Part shown: positions 1 through 9,233 of the stretch, one piece after another
How the letters are laid out: each line of letters opens with the position of its first letter
Position numbering within the stretch: the first letter of the stretch is position 1
Source of the DNA: JBOHTO01 sp050733695
Lineage (GTDB): Bacteria > Gemmatimonadota > Gemmatimonadetes > Gemmatimonadales > Gemmatimonadaceae
DNA: 18,223 bases
Assembly: GCA_050733695.1 (NCBI GenBank)
Contig: JBOHTO010000094.1
Span: 1-18,223, forward strand
Direction of reading: 5' to 3'
Notes under the pieces: model-generated
The model's database searches: none
Told to the model about the DNA's origin: nothing
The model's input: the letters and a program-made list of their open reading frames with translations, nothing else
Made by a program: the position numbers and the translations under genes

Positions 1-88
1 CCCCGCCACCGCCCGCGCCGCCCGCGCCGTCCGCGCCGTCCGCGCCGCCTTCGTCTCCCGCGCCGCCGTCGCCGCCCGCGTCAATCAT
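1..88 (-). CDS. Partial gene, Gly/Ala/Asp-rich N-terminus (continues past the left edge)
   Basis: Reading the minus strand from an ATG at 88-86 gives an open frame to the window edge, about 29 codons. After MIDAGGDGG the sequence is almost only Gly, Ala and Asp, with one Glu. The ATG overlaps the TGA of the upstream peptidase gene as ATGA, an arrangement typical of translational coupling within an operon. The DNA is a near-tandem array of GCCGCC/GCCGTCC units, which explains the low-complexity protein. Such a segment could be a flexible linker or the start of a secreted or surface protein; function cannot be called from 29 residues. Alternatively it is GC-rich intergenic DNA that happens to be open. 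Confidence 0.4.
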   Translation of the reverse strand, partial: MIDAGGDGGAGDEGGADGADGAGGAGGGG

Positions 89-1062
89 CGTCTCGGCGGT
101 CCGCCGAACGTCTCATTGAATGCGTCGCGGGCTCGGCCGAACGCGTCGCCGATCTGGTCGAACGCGCCCCGCGCCTGCTGCGAGTAGTAGCCGGCCGCCT
201 GGGCGTAGTCGTCTGCCAGCGGATCGCCGGGGCCGCCGCGCCTGATGTAGCTGCCGGCGATAATGTCGCCGTACCCGCCGCGTTCGGTCCAGCGCTGCAG
301 TTCCGCCGCCCGCACAGTGTGGAAGGGGTGATCGCGGAACGCAGTATTGATCAGCTTGAGCACTGAATCCCAGGCGCCACCGGTGGTCTCGTATTCGGAG
401 GCCTGGAGCATGAACTCGTCGAGGTCGATCGAATCCTCCCCCGCGCCCCCGCCAGCCAGCTTGAGGAACGCGTTCATCGAGATGCGCGTGTCCTGAACGC
501 CGAGCAGCCCGGCGCGATCGCTGGAGAGCTCGCTCTTGCGATACCACTCGAGCAGCGCGAGCTGGAAGGGCATGAGCGCGATGCCGGCGAGTATCGGCAG
601 GTTGCGCAGCCCGAAGTACAGGATGATGATTGCGATCGTGCGGTAGGTCGTGTGCCCGCTCATGATGTGGCCGAGCTCGTGGGCCAGTATGAAGCGCTGT
701 TCCTCGCGGTCCAGGAGGCCGAGCGTCCCCGAGTTGAGAACGATGAAGGGCTTGTCGAAGCCGACCGCGCCCGCGTTCACGAACGGTGTCTGCGTGACGT
801 AGAGCTGCGGGCGGTCGGGCCAGTCGAGCGTCTCCACCACCTCGCTGTACAGGGCATCGAGCGCCGGGCGCTGGCGCGGCCCCACGCGAACGGAGTTCGC
901 GGTGAAGAGGTGCCGCACGCCGCGCTCGCCCAGGAAGCCGGCGACCTTGCGCACTACCTCGTCGAAGCCGGGGAGTGCGCGCAGCGTGTTGAGCGCGGCG
1001 CGGTCGGCCGGGTGCTCCCAGGCTCGTGATGATATCTGGGTGAGAATCGTTCTTTCGGTCAT
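85..1062 (-). CDS. M48-family zinc metallopeptidase
   Basis: The 325-aa product has the zinc-peptidase signature HELGH at residues 128-132 (in FILAHELGHIMSGH). A downstream EXXXD-type element at about 178-182 (SELSSDRAG) supplies the expected third zinc ligand, Glu178. The order and spacing fit family M48 (HtpX/Ste24/BepA-like). A hydrophobic stretch at about 142-172 follows the HEXXH helix and probably anchors the protein in or on the membrane. No signal peptide is visible. The start is supported by a strong GGGAGG ribosome-binding site a few bases upstream on the minus strand. It lies 66 bp downstream of the trans-sulfuration gene on the same strand and overlaps the next gene by ATGA. In this family the role is usually membrane or envelope protein quality control; the substrate here is unknown. 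Confidence 0.85.
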   Translation of the reverse strand: MTERTILTQISSRAWEHPADRAALNTLRALPGFDEVVRKVAGFLGERGVRHLFTANSVRVGPRQRPALDALYSEVVETLDWPDRPQLYVTQTPFVNAGAVGFDKPFIVLNSGTLGLLDREEQRFILAHELGHIMSGHTTYRTIAIIILYFGLRNLPILAGIALMPFQLALLEWYRKSELSSDRAGLLGVQDTRISMNAFLKLAGGGAGEDSIDLDEFMLQASEYETTGGAWDSVLKLINTAFRDHPFHTVRAAELQRWTERGGYGDIIAGSYIRRGGPGDPLADDYAQAAGYYSQQARGAFDQIGDAFGRARDAFNETFGGPPRR

Positions 1063-1079
1063 TCGTGCCTCCCAAGGGC

Positions 1080-1096
1080 GACAGGGTTGCCCTGTC
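1080..1096. terminator. Perfect 7-bp inverted repeat between the trans-sulfuration and peptidase genes
   Basis: GACAGGG (1080-1086) and CCCTGTC (1090-1096) are perfectly complementary around a 3-nt loop. The hairpin sits between the stop of the trans-sulfuration gene and the ribosome-binding site of the peptidase gene, both on the minus strand. No T-run follows on either strand, so it is not a classical intrinsic terminator. It could cause partial termination, stabilise an mRNA end, or act on translation of the peptidase gene. Confidence 0.4.
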
Positions 1097-1128
1097 CTAC
1101 GCGTGCGAGCATGCCGGGGATTCTGACC

Positions 1129-2298
1129 CTACAATCCCGAGAAGGCTTGCGCCAGATCTTCCAGCAGATCGGTGACATCTTCCACTCCGCAGGAGAGCCG
1201 GATGAGGCCCTCGGTGATCCCGAGTTCCACGCGCCGGGCTTCGGGCACCGAAGCGTGCGTCATCGACGCCGGGTGGCTGATGAGACTCTCGACGCCGCCC
1301 AGCGATTCGGCGAGCGCAAACACGCGGACCGCGCCGAGCACGCTGGCTGCGCGTGCCTTCGTTCCCAGCTCCACCGAGATCATCCCGCCGAAGCCCTGCA
1401 TCTGCCGCGCGGCCAGCGCGTGCTGCGGATGCGAGGTGAGTCCCGGATATATCACGCGTTCGCCACCGAGCTGCAGCGCGAGCCAGTCCGCCACGCGGCG
1501 GCCGTTGGCGTCGTGCGCGGGCATGCGCAGGTGCAGCGTCTTGGTACCGCGGAGCGCGAGCCAGCAGTCGAACGGTCCCGGCACTGCGCCGGCCGCGTTC
1601 TGGATGAACTGCAGCGTCTCGGCGAGCGCATCGTCGCGCACGACGGCCATGCCGCCGATCATGTCGCTGTGCCCGTTGAGGTATTTCGTCGTGCTGTGGA
1701 AGACGATGTCGGCGCCGAGCTCGAAGGGGCGCTGGAAGAAGGGGGTGGCGAAGGTGTTGTCGACGATGAGCAGCGCGTCTGCGCGGTGCGCGATGTCGGC
1801 CGCGGCGGCGATATCGGTGAGGCGCATGAGCGGGTTCGTCGGCGTCTCGACAACGATCGCCCGCGTGTCCGGCGTGCGGGCGTCCTCGATCCTCTGCGGG
1901 TCGCGCGCGTCCACGTACGTGAATGACAGCCCGAAGTTCTGCAGTATCCTGTCGAACAGGCGGAATGTCCCGCCGTATAGATTCTCTCCGCAGATGATAT
2001 GGTCGCCGGCGCGGAAGAGCTTCATTATGGAGTCGATGCACGCCGTCCCGCTCGCGAAGGCGAAGCCATGGCGCCCGCCCTCGAGTGCTGCGACATTGCG
2101 CTCCAGTGCCTCGCGCGTGGGGTTGCGGCCGCGCGCGTACTCGTAACCCTTGTGCCGGCCGAGTTCTTCGTGCACGTAGGTGGAGGTGAGATACACGGGA
2201 GTCATGATGGCCCCGGCCAGCGGCTCGGGGCGCTGCCCGGCGTGGATGGCGCGCGTTCCGAACGCGCGGTCCATGTCGTCCTCGAATACCAGCGTCAT
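1129..2298 (-). CDS. Trans-sulfuration PLP enzyme (cystathionine gamma-synthase / gamma-lyase / methionine gamma-lyase family)
   Basis: The product is about 389 aa from the ATG at 2298, the usual length for Cys/Met-metabolism PLP enzymes (fold type I). Visible landmarks are FGTRAIHAGQ near the start, the YEYARGRNPTR phosphate-clamp motif (Tyr54, Arg56), ENLYGGT with the stacking Tyr at 108, IVDNTFATP at 178-186 with the PLP-binding Asp, and the Schiff-base lysine in HSTTKYLNGHSD (Lys205). The C-terminus has SLGGVESLISHPASMTH and RLSCGVED, also typical. A GTG further upstream (2388) would add 30 residues without family resemblance and would overlap the divergent regulator gene, so the internal ATG is preferred; no good ribosome-binding site precedes it. 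Gamma-synthase, gamma-lyase, O-acetylhomoserine sulfhydrylase-like and methionine gamma-lyase activities cannot be told apart from sequence alone. Confidence 0.85.
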   Translation of the reverse strand: MTLVFEDDMDRAFGTRAIHAGQRPEPLAGAIMTPVYLTSTYVHEELGRHKGYEYARGRNPTREALERNVAALEGGRHGFAFASGTACIDSIMKLFRAGDHIICGENLYGGTFRLFDRILQNFGLSFTYVDARDPQRIEDARTPDTRAIVVETPTNPLMRLTDIAAAADIAHRADALLIVDNTFATPFFQRPFELGADIVFHSTTKYLNGHSDMIGGMAVVRDDALAETLQFIQNAAGAVPGPFDCWLALRGTKTLHLRMPAHDANGRRVADWLALQLGGERVIYPGLTSHPQHALAARQMQGFGGMISVELGTKARAASVLGAVRVFALAESLGGVESLISHPASMTHASVPEARRVELGITEGLIRLSCGVEDVTDLLEDLAQAFSGL

Positions 2299-2376
2299 CG
2301 TCGGCTCGTTTATGGGTTCGGTGGCGGAAGTTAGTGGACCGTCCCGGCACGGGCGAGTCGCTTGAATCGGCGGGGA

Positions 2377-2384
2377 GAGGGAGG
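2377..2384 (+). promoter_or_regulatory. Ribosome-binding site that sets the regulator start
   Basis: GAGGGAGG-type sequence (2377-2384) lies about 10 bp upstream of the ATG at 2395. It supports this ATG over the in-frame TTG at 2362, which would overlap the divergent neighbour's alternative start. Confidence 0.6.
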
Positions 2385-2394
2385 ACACAGCTCA

Positions 2395-3513
2395 ATGACA
2401 GCGATGAATCCGGAGGGCGCGACACGGGGCGGGGGGGGGGGTGGGGAACAGCCGCGCTGCCTCGTGGTGGACGATGAGCCGCGTCTGAGACAGGTGCTCG
2501 TACGGCTCATGGAGAGCGACGGCTTCGCGTGCCTGGAGGCGGGGAACGGCGTGGAGGCGCTTGCCGTGCTGCAGCGCCAGGCGATTCCGCTCGTGCTCAC
2601 GGACATGCGCATGCCGCAGATGGATGGCAGGGAACTGTTGCGGCAGGTGCGGTCGCGCCATCCGGACGTGGCGGTAGTGCTGATCACCGCGATGGTCGAC
2701 GTCGACATGGCGGTGAGCTGCCTTGCGCATGGCGCGATGGACTACCTGACCAAGCCCTTTCATCTGGAAGAGGTGCGCGCGCGCGTGTCGCAGGCGCTGG
2801 AGAAGCGGCGGCTGCTCATCGAGAATCGCGACTATCAGGAGCGGCTGGAGTCGCTCGTCGCCGCGCAGGCGAGACGGCTGGAGGAACTCTTTCTCGCGAG
2901 CATCCAGTCGCTGGCGCAGGCGCTCGAGGTCAAGGATCCCTACACGCGCGGGCATTCCTTGCGCGTGAGCCGCTATTCGGTGGCAATCGCGCGCTCACTG
3001 GAACTGGACGCCGAGTGTGTGCGGCAGATCGAGCTCGGCGGGCAGCTTCATGATGTTGGAAAGATCGGCGTGCGCGAGTCGGTGCTGAACAAGGAGGGAC
3101 CACTGACGCAGGAGGAATACCAGCACATCATGACGCATCCGATGGTCGGTTGGCAGATACTCTCGCCCCTGCTCATGGATGCCCCTGTCGCACTGAACAT
3201 CGTGCGTTCACACCACGAGCGCGTGGATGGCACGGGGAAGCCGGACGGGCTCGCCGGAGCCGACATACCGGTGGAGGCACGCATCGCTGCGGTCGCCGAC
3301 GCGTTCGACGCGATGACATCGGTGAGGCCGTACCGCGGAGTCGCGCTCACAGCGGAGGCGGCGGTCGAGGAGCTGCGCCTGTTCAGCGGCCGCCAGTTCG
3401 ATGCGGGCGTCGTCGACGCCTTTGTCTCGGTGCTGGACGCCGGCGCGATCGAGCTCGCGGGGCCAGAGGGGTCAGGTCTTGTTTTGACGCATCGTTCCAC
3501 CGCCGGCATGTGA
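2395..3513 (+). CDS. Response regulator with HD-GYP output domain (probable c-di-GMP phosphodiesterase)
   Basis: The product is about 372 aa. A receiver domain at about 21-137 has the acidic pair Asp26/Asp27, phosphoacceptor Asp70 (LVLTDMRMPQMDG) and Lys120 (YLTKPF). A coiled linker (about 138-180) leads to an HD-GYP domain at about 181-350: RGHSLRVSRYS, the metal-binding pair His219-Asp220 (GQLHDVGKIGV), HP at 248-249, His273-His274, and DGTGKPDGL where the canonical motif is DGTGYPDGL. Known HD-GYP proteins hydrolyse cyclic-di-GMP under control of receiver phosphorylation. The Tyr to Lys change in the name-giving motif is unusual, so activity or specificity may differ. A Gly-rich N-terminus is encoded by a run of 11 G. 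It is transcribed divergently from the trans-sulfuration gene and converges on a chemoreceptor gene. No cognate histidine kinase is adjacent. Confidence 0.9.
   Translation: MTAMNPEGATRGGGGGGEQPRCLVVDDEPRLRQVLVRLMESDGFACLEAGNGVEALAVLQRQAIPLVLTDMRMPQMDGRELLRQVRSRHPDVAVVLITAMVDVDMAVSCLAHGAMDYLTKPFHLEEVRARVSQALEKRRLLIENRDYQERLESLVAAQARRLEELFLASIQSLAQALEVKDPYTRGHSLRVSRYSVAIARSLELDAECVRQIELGGQLHDVGKIGVRESVLNKEGPLTQEEYQHIMTHPMVGWQILSPLLMDAPVALNIVRSHHERVDGTGKPDGLAGADIPVEARIAAVADAFDAMTSVRPYRGVALTAEAAVEELRLFSGRQFDAGVVDAFVSVLDAGAIELAGPEGSGLVLTHRSTAGM
2431..2441 (+). repeat. G11 homopolymer inside the regulator coding sequence
   Basis: Eleven consecutive G lie about 12 codons after the start and encode part of a Gly6 stretch before the receiver domain. 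A length change not divisible by three would frameshift the whole protein, since no obvious in-frame ATG restores the receiver domain downstream. Confidence 0.85.
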
Positions 3514-3519
3514 CGGCGG
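3500..3519. terminator. GC-rich hairpin at the end of the regulator gene
   Basis: CCGCCG (3500-3505) pairs with CGGCGG (3514-3519) across an 8-nt loop that ends with the regulator stop codon. It lies between two convergent genes, where a bidirectional terminator would be useful. No T-run follows, and short GC palindromes are common at this base composition, so this is weak. Confidence 0.25.
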
Positions 3520-3564
3520 AGCGGCGGTCGCCAACCGAGCGCCACGCATCTGTCTTTACGCGCG

Positions 3565-5436
3565 CTACAGGGTGAAGCGCGACATCGCTCCCTTGAGCCG
3601 GCTCGCGATGTCCGCCAGATGCTGGCTCGACTCCGTGACGTGCTGCATCGACGACGCCTGCTCCTCCACCACCGCGCTCACCTGCTCCGACGTGGATGCG
3701 TTCTCCTCGGCGACCGCGGCGATCGCTTCGATCTCGCGCGCCAGGTCCGCGGCCTCCTTCTGCTGGGCTTCGGTGCTCTCGACGATGCGCTCCACGGCGC
3801 CGCGACTCGCCTCGATCTCCTGTCCGATCTGTGTGAGGGCCGACGCCGATGTGCGGATGACGGACTCCCCGCTCGAGACCCGGTCGCTCACCTGCGCGAT
3901 GTGCTCCGCGGTGCGTACCGAGGCCGATCTGATCTCGGTCGCGAGCTTGCGGATGGTGTCGAGCGCCCGCGCGCTCTCGCCGGCGAGCTTGCGCACCTCG
4001 TCGGCGACGACGGCGAAGCCCTTGCCGTGCTCACCGGCACGCGCGGCCTCGATCGCGGCGTTGAGGGCGAGCAGGTTCGTCTGGCGCGCGATCGCGGCAA
4101 TGGTGTCGGTGATCTTGCCGATCCGCTGCGATTTCTCACCCAGCTCGTTGACGGCCGGAACCGCCTCGTTGGTCACGGCCGTGATGGTGGCCATGCTCCT
4201 GAGCGCTTCCTCCGCCGACTGCACGCCGCGCCGCGCCGAGCTCGCGACCGCGTCTGCCGTGTCGTGCGCGGCGCGTGCGTGGCCTGCCACGGTGATTGCG
4301 CGCTCCGCCGCGCGTGTGGATGCATCGACGATGAGTCCGATCCCGCGGGTCTGCACGGCAGCCGACTCCGCGATCGAGTGCGCGGCGCTGGATACTTCCT
4401 GCGTGGAGGCGCTCATCTCCTGGGCGCCGGAGGCCAGCTCCTCCGCCGTGGCTGCGACCTCGCTCGCACCCGTCTCGAGATCGCGCAGGAGTGCGCTCAG
4501 GCTCGTCGTCATCCTGCGGAAGGAGTCGGCGAGTACCCCGACCTCATCGCCCGATGTGAAGGTCAGTTCCTGACGAAGCTTGCCCTGCGACACCGCCACG
4601 GCGTGCCGGGAGACCTCCTCGACTCCGCGCGTGAGCTCTCGCGCCGCGTAGAATGAACCGCCCACGGCGAGCAGCAGCGCGAGCAGCGGGAAGATCGCGA
4701 ACGCCAGCATGCGCCCGCGCAGGTCCGCGATGAAATCGGTCGCGCGCAGCGTCGTGACGACGTAGCCGGCCGCCGAACGATCGGCGCGCGTGATCGGAGC
4801 CGCTGCGGTGATGAAGCGGTCGCCTTCCTCCTCGTACACCGGCGTCACCCCCGCCGTCTCCTGTCTCAGACTGTCGGCCAGTCCGGGGGGAGGCGACCAG
4901 CGCTGGTCGTACTGTGGCTGGCCAGCGCTCCACGACGAGTGCACCAGGTAGCGGTAGCGCGGCCCTTCCCGCCGGACGATGGCTATGCCGTTCGCGAGAT
5001 CGGTGACGCTTCCGCCGTTAGCGACCCAGAGATCCTTGAGCGTGTTGCGTGCGTTGACGAAGGCGGCGGTATTCTGCCCGCCGCTCGCGGCGATCTCATC
5101 CAGCGACTCCGCGCGCACAGCCACGGCGGTGCTGCGCGCGATGGTCGACAGCCGCTGACCGTGCAGCTCCACGAGACTGTCGCTCGCGTAGTCGTAGATC
5201 GGCACGAGCAGGATGACGAGCGTCAGCGTGACGGCGAACGTGCTGATCGCGGCCAGCTTCACCTTGAATGGTGTCGACGCCCAGATGCGGGACCACGCGG
5301 TCAGGACTTCCTCCGAGGGGGGCGGGTGTGCAAGTGAGGGACGTACGCGCGCCGCGTTTGGCAACAATACCGGCGTGAGGCTAGCTTCAGTTGCACGTTC
5401 CCTCATCCGGCGCGCGTCGCATGCAGCGGTGCGCAT
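3565..5436 (-). CDS. Methyl-accepting chemotaxis protein (transmembrane chemoreceptor)
   Basis: The 623-aa product has a cytoplasmic N-terminal stretch, a first membrane segment at about 61-83, a periplasmic sensor region of about 160 residues, a second membrane segment at about 243-265, and a HAMP domain at about 264-316 (ending GDEVGVLADSFRRMT). A long helical signalling domain follows. The highly conserved hairpin tip is at about 445-485 (IAAIARQTNLLALNAAIEAARAGEHGKGFAVVADEVRKLA split over that range), the region that contacts CheA and CheW. There is no recognisable C-terminal pentapeptide for CheR/CheB docking. Known members sense ligands and control a CheA kinase. No che genes lie nearby, so it is an orphan receptor here. 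The ligand is unknown. An alternative ATG at 5406 would shorten the N-terminus by 10 residues; neither start has a strong ribosome-binding site. Confidence 0.93.
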   Translation of the reverse strand: MRTAACDARRMRERATEASLTPVLLPNAARVRPSLAHPPPSEEVLTAWSRIWASTPFKVKLAAISTFAVTLTLVILLVPIYDYASDSLVELHGQRLSTIARSTAVAVRAESLDEIAASGGQNTAAFVNARNTLKDLWVANGGSVTDLANGIAIVRREGPRYRYLVHSSWSAGQPQYDQRWSPPPGLADSLRQETAGVTPVYEEEGDRFITAAAPITRADRSAAGYVVTTLRATDFIADLRGRMLAFAIFPLLALLLAVGGSFYAARELTRGVEEVSRHAVAVSQGKLRQELTFTSGDEVGVLADSFRRMTTSLSALLRDLETGASEVAATAEELASGAQEMSASTQEVSSAAHSIAESAAVQTRGIGLIVDASTRAAERAITVAGHARAAHDTADAVASSARRGVQSAEEALRSMATITAVTNEAVPAVNELGEKSQRIGKITDTIAAIARQTNLLALNAAIEAARAGEHGKGFAVVADEVRKLAGESARALDTIRKLATEIRSASVRTAEHIAQVSDRVSSGESVIRTSASALTQIGQEIEASRGAVERIVESTEAQQKEAADLAREIEAIAAVAEENASTSEQVSAVVEEQASSMQHVTESSQHLADIASRLKGAMSRFTL

Positions 5437-5485
5437 TCGACAGCGTCATTCCAGGAAAACCGGTGGGGCTTCCCGTCACTTTACC

Positions 5486-6898
5486 ATGCAGCACGGTCTC
5501 ATAGTCAGCGTTTCCGGCCTGCGCGGCCGCGTTGGTGATGGATTGACTCCGGAAGTCGTCGCGACGTACGCCGCCGGATTCGGTGCATGGGCATCCGATC
5601 CCCCTATCCGTCCGGGAGGCCGGCCGCTCGGCCAGCCTGACATCGTCGTCGGTCGCGACAGCCGCGTGTCGGGCCCCATGTTCCACCGCGTGGTACTCGC
5701 CGCGCTGCAGTCCGTGGGCTGCAATGTGCTCGACGTCGGCATGGTACCCACGCCGACCATACAGCTCGCCGTCGAGCACTCGCACGCCGCTGGAGGTCTG
5801 GCGATCACTGCGAGCCACAACCCGATCGAGTGGAACGCGCTCAAGTTCATAGGACCGCGCGGACTCTTTCTCGATCCCGCGGAGAGCGCCGCGATGCGTC
5901 GCGTGGTCGAGGCGGAAGGCGGCATTCCGCGAGCCGGCTGGGCCGAGCTCGGGAGCGTGCAGGAGGACGCGGCGGCCGTGGAGCGCCATCTCGATGGCAT
6001 ATTCGCTCTCGATTTCATCGACGTCGAGCGCATTCGCGCCCGCCGGTTCCGCGTCGCGCTCGACTGCGTGCGTGGCGCTGGCGCCACAATAATGCCGGCT
6101 CTGCTCGAGCGGCTCGGCTGCACGGTGACGGCGCTCAACCTAACGCCGGACGGTCATTTCCCGCGCCCGCCCGAGCCGGTGCCGGAGAACCTCGGTGAGC
6201 TGGAACGGCTCGTGCGAAGCTGCGGAGCGGACATCGGGCTGGCGGTCGATCCCGATGTCGACCGTCTCGCTCTTGTTTCAGATGAAGGTGTGGCGATCGG
6301 TGAGGATTACACGCTGGCGCTCGCCATGCGTCTCGTGCTGAGGCACCGGCCGGGTCCGGTCGTCGTCAACCTTTCGACCAGCAGGATCGTCGATGATGTG
6401 GCGGCAAAGGCGCTCGGCGGCACTGCGGCGCAGGTCATCCGCGCGCCGGTGGGTGAGGTGAACGTGGCGGTGCGGATGCGCGATGTTGGCGCGACGATCG
6501 GGGGCGAGGGGAATGGCGGTGTGATACTGCCGGAGCTGCACCTGGGTCGCGATGCGCCGCTCGCGGCCGCGCTCGTGCTGCAACTGCTGGCGGAAGACGG
6601 CAAGCCGCTCTCCGGGATCGTGCGCGAGTATCCGCGCTACGCGATCGTGAAGGACAAGCTGGACCGTCCCGGTGCGGAGCTGGACGCGGTGTATGAAGCG
6701 CTGGAAGAGAGTCTCCCCGGCGCGGAGGCTGACAGGCAGGACGGACTGCGGCTCTCGTGGCCCGATCGCTGGGTGCACGTCCGGCCATCTGGAACCGAGC
6801 CCATCGTGCGGGTAATAGCCGAGGCGCCGACGGTGGCGGAGGCGAGCGATCTGGTTGCGCGCGCGCGCGCGCCGCTGGAGGCGCTGCGGCAGGGTTGA
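5486..6898 (+). CDS. glmM: Phosphoglucosamine mutase (phosphohexomutase family, archaeal-like type)
   Basis: The 470-aa product is an alpha-D-phosphohexomutase. It has the active-site serine in ITASHNPIEWNALKF (Ser110), the metal-binding loop DPDVDR (255-260), the sugar-recognition loop GGEGNGG (339-345) and the phosphate-binding loop RPSGTEP (433-439). The family interconverts hexose 6- and 1-phosphates through a phosphoserine. The next gene makes glucosamine-6-phosphate, so glucosamine-6-P to glucosamine-1-P is the likely reaction, feeding UDP-GlcNAc synthesis in the cytoplasm. Classical bacterial GlmM usually has a GGEQSGH-type sugar loop and a KYFGTDGIRG start; this protein instead resembles archaeal and PMM/PGM-type enzymes, so phosphomannomutase or phosphoglucomutase activity remains possible. 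The ATG at 5486 is chosen because family similarity starts there; the open frame extends far upstream into the divergent chemoreceptor gene. Confidence 0.8.
   Translation: MQHGLIVSVSGLRGRVGDGLTPEVVATYAAGFGAWASDPPIRPGGRPLGQPDIVVGRDSRVSGPMFHRVVLAALQSVGCNVLDVGMVPTPTIQLAVEHSHAAGGLAITASHNPIEWNALKFIGPRGLFLDPAESAAMRRVVEAEGGIPRAGWAELGSVQEDAAAVERHLDGIFALDFIDVERIRARRFRVALDCVRGAGATIMPALLERLGCTVTALNLTPDGHFPRPPEPVPENLGELERLVRSCGADIGLAVDPDVDRLALVSDEGVAIGEDYTLALAMRLVLRHRPGPVVVNLSTSRIVDDVAAKALGGTAAQVIRAPVGEVNVAVRMRDVGATIGGEGNGGVILPELHLGRDAPLAAALVLQLLAEDGKPLSGIVREYPRYAIVKDKLDRPGAELDAVYEALEESLPGAEADRQDGLRLSWPDRWVHVRPSGTEPIVRVIAEAPTVAEASDLVARARAPLEALRQG
6857..6872. repeat. (GC)8 dinucleotide tract
   Basis: Eight perfect GC dinucleotides near the 3' end of glmM, encoding alternating Ala and Arg. 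Such tracts can slip or adopt left-handed DNA, but in this GC-rich genome it may simply reflect codon choice. Confidence 0.6.
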
Positions 6899-6939
6899 GA
6901 GCGGCGGCGCGACGAATACAACTGAGCTGGAGCGGATGC

Positions 6940-8766
<1,827 letters not shown>

Positions 8767-8828
8767 GCGCCGTCGTCGCACCCCGCCGGCGTCATCGCAC
8801 GGCGTCGCTCACTCGACCCCGGAGCCGC

Positions 8829-9188
8829 ATGACAGGAAGATCACTCCCAATGACACCGTCTGGACGATGTGCAGCACGCGCGGTCGATTCTGGAGGCTCT
8901 GGTGCCGCGACCGAGAGCAAGCATCCTGAGATCGACTGGGGCCTGGGCACGTTCGAGGGTGCACGGCGCGAGCAACTGCGGCGATGGTGCGCTCTTACGT
9001 TTCGCGAGAAGCTGCTCGTTGTGGAGGAGATGGCGGAGGTGTCCGAGCGACTGCGGCAGGTGCGGGAGCATGAGGGGCGCGATTTCTACCGCGGCGAGGC
9101 TTTGGATGGGATGCCGTTGGCATCATGCGATCGCGGGCACACGGCCGCGCCGCGGGAATGCCTGGAGGTGATCGATTGCTATCGGTGA
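8829..9188 (+). CDS. Small conserved-looking hypothetical protein, 119 aa
   Basis: Function not recognised. The central part (about residues 36-90) looks like real protein: DWGLGTFEGARREQLRRW, then LTFREKLLVVEEMAEVSERLRQV, an amphipathic, charge-rich helical pattern. From memory it resembles short hypothetical proteins with a W/F-EG-RR ... FR-KL-EEM pattern, but no function can be assigned. There is no signal peptide or membrane segment. GGAG at 8821-8824 lies just upstream of the ATG at 8829; a second in-frame ATG at 8850 is also possible. It begins 62 bp after glmS on the same strand and converges with cas3, 45 bp away. The first 30 residues and the last 25 are less convincing than the core. 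Confidence 0.5.
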   Translation: MTGRSLPMTPSGRCAARAVDSGGSGAATESKHPEIDWGLGTFEGARREQLRRWCALTFREKLLVVEEMAEVSERLRQVREHEGRDFYRGEALDGMPLASCDRGHTAAPRECLEVIDCYR

Positions 9189-9233
9189 GGTGACTCGAGG
9201 GCAGGAACGGCGCACATCATCATCGGAATCGCG

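Noticed and set aside
1097..2425. Open frame of 442 codons on the same strand as the trans-sulfuration gene, another frame
   Set aside because: Arg/Ala/His-rich shadow translation overlapping a clear PLP enzyme.
5213..5485. N-terminal extension of glmM into the chemoreceptor gene
   Set aside because: Family similarity begins at the ATG at 5486; the extension is antisense to the chemoreceptor's N-terminus and first membrane segment.
6899..6939. glmS ribozyme or other leader riboswitch
   Set aside because: Only 41 bp separate glmM and glmS, too short for the ribozyme.
8767..8828. Possible terminator after glmS (CGCCGT at 8768 with ACGGCG at 8799)
   Set aside because: The loop is long (25 nt) and no T-run follows; similar short GC repeats are common in this sequence.
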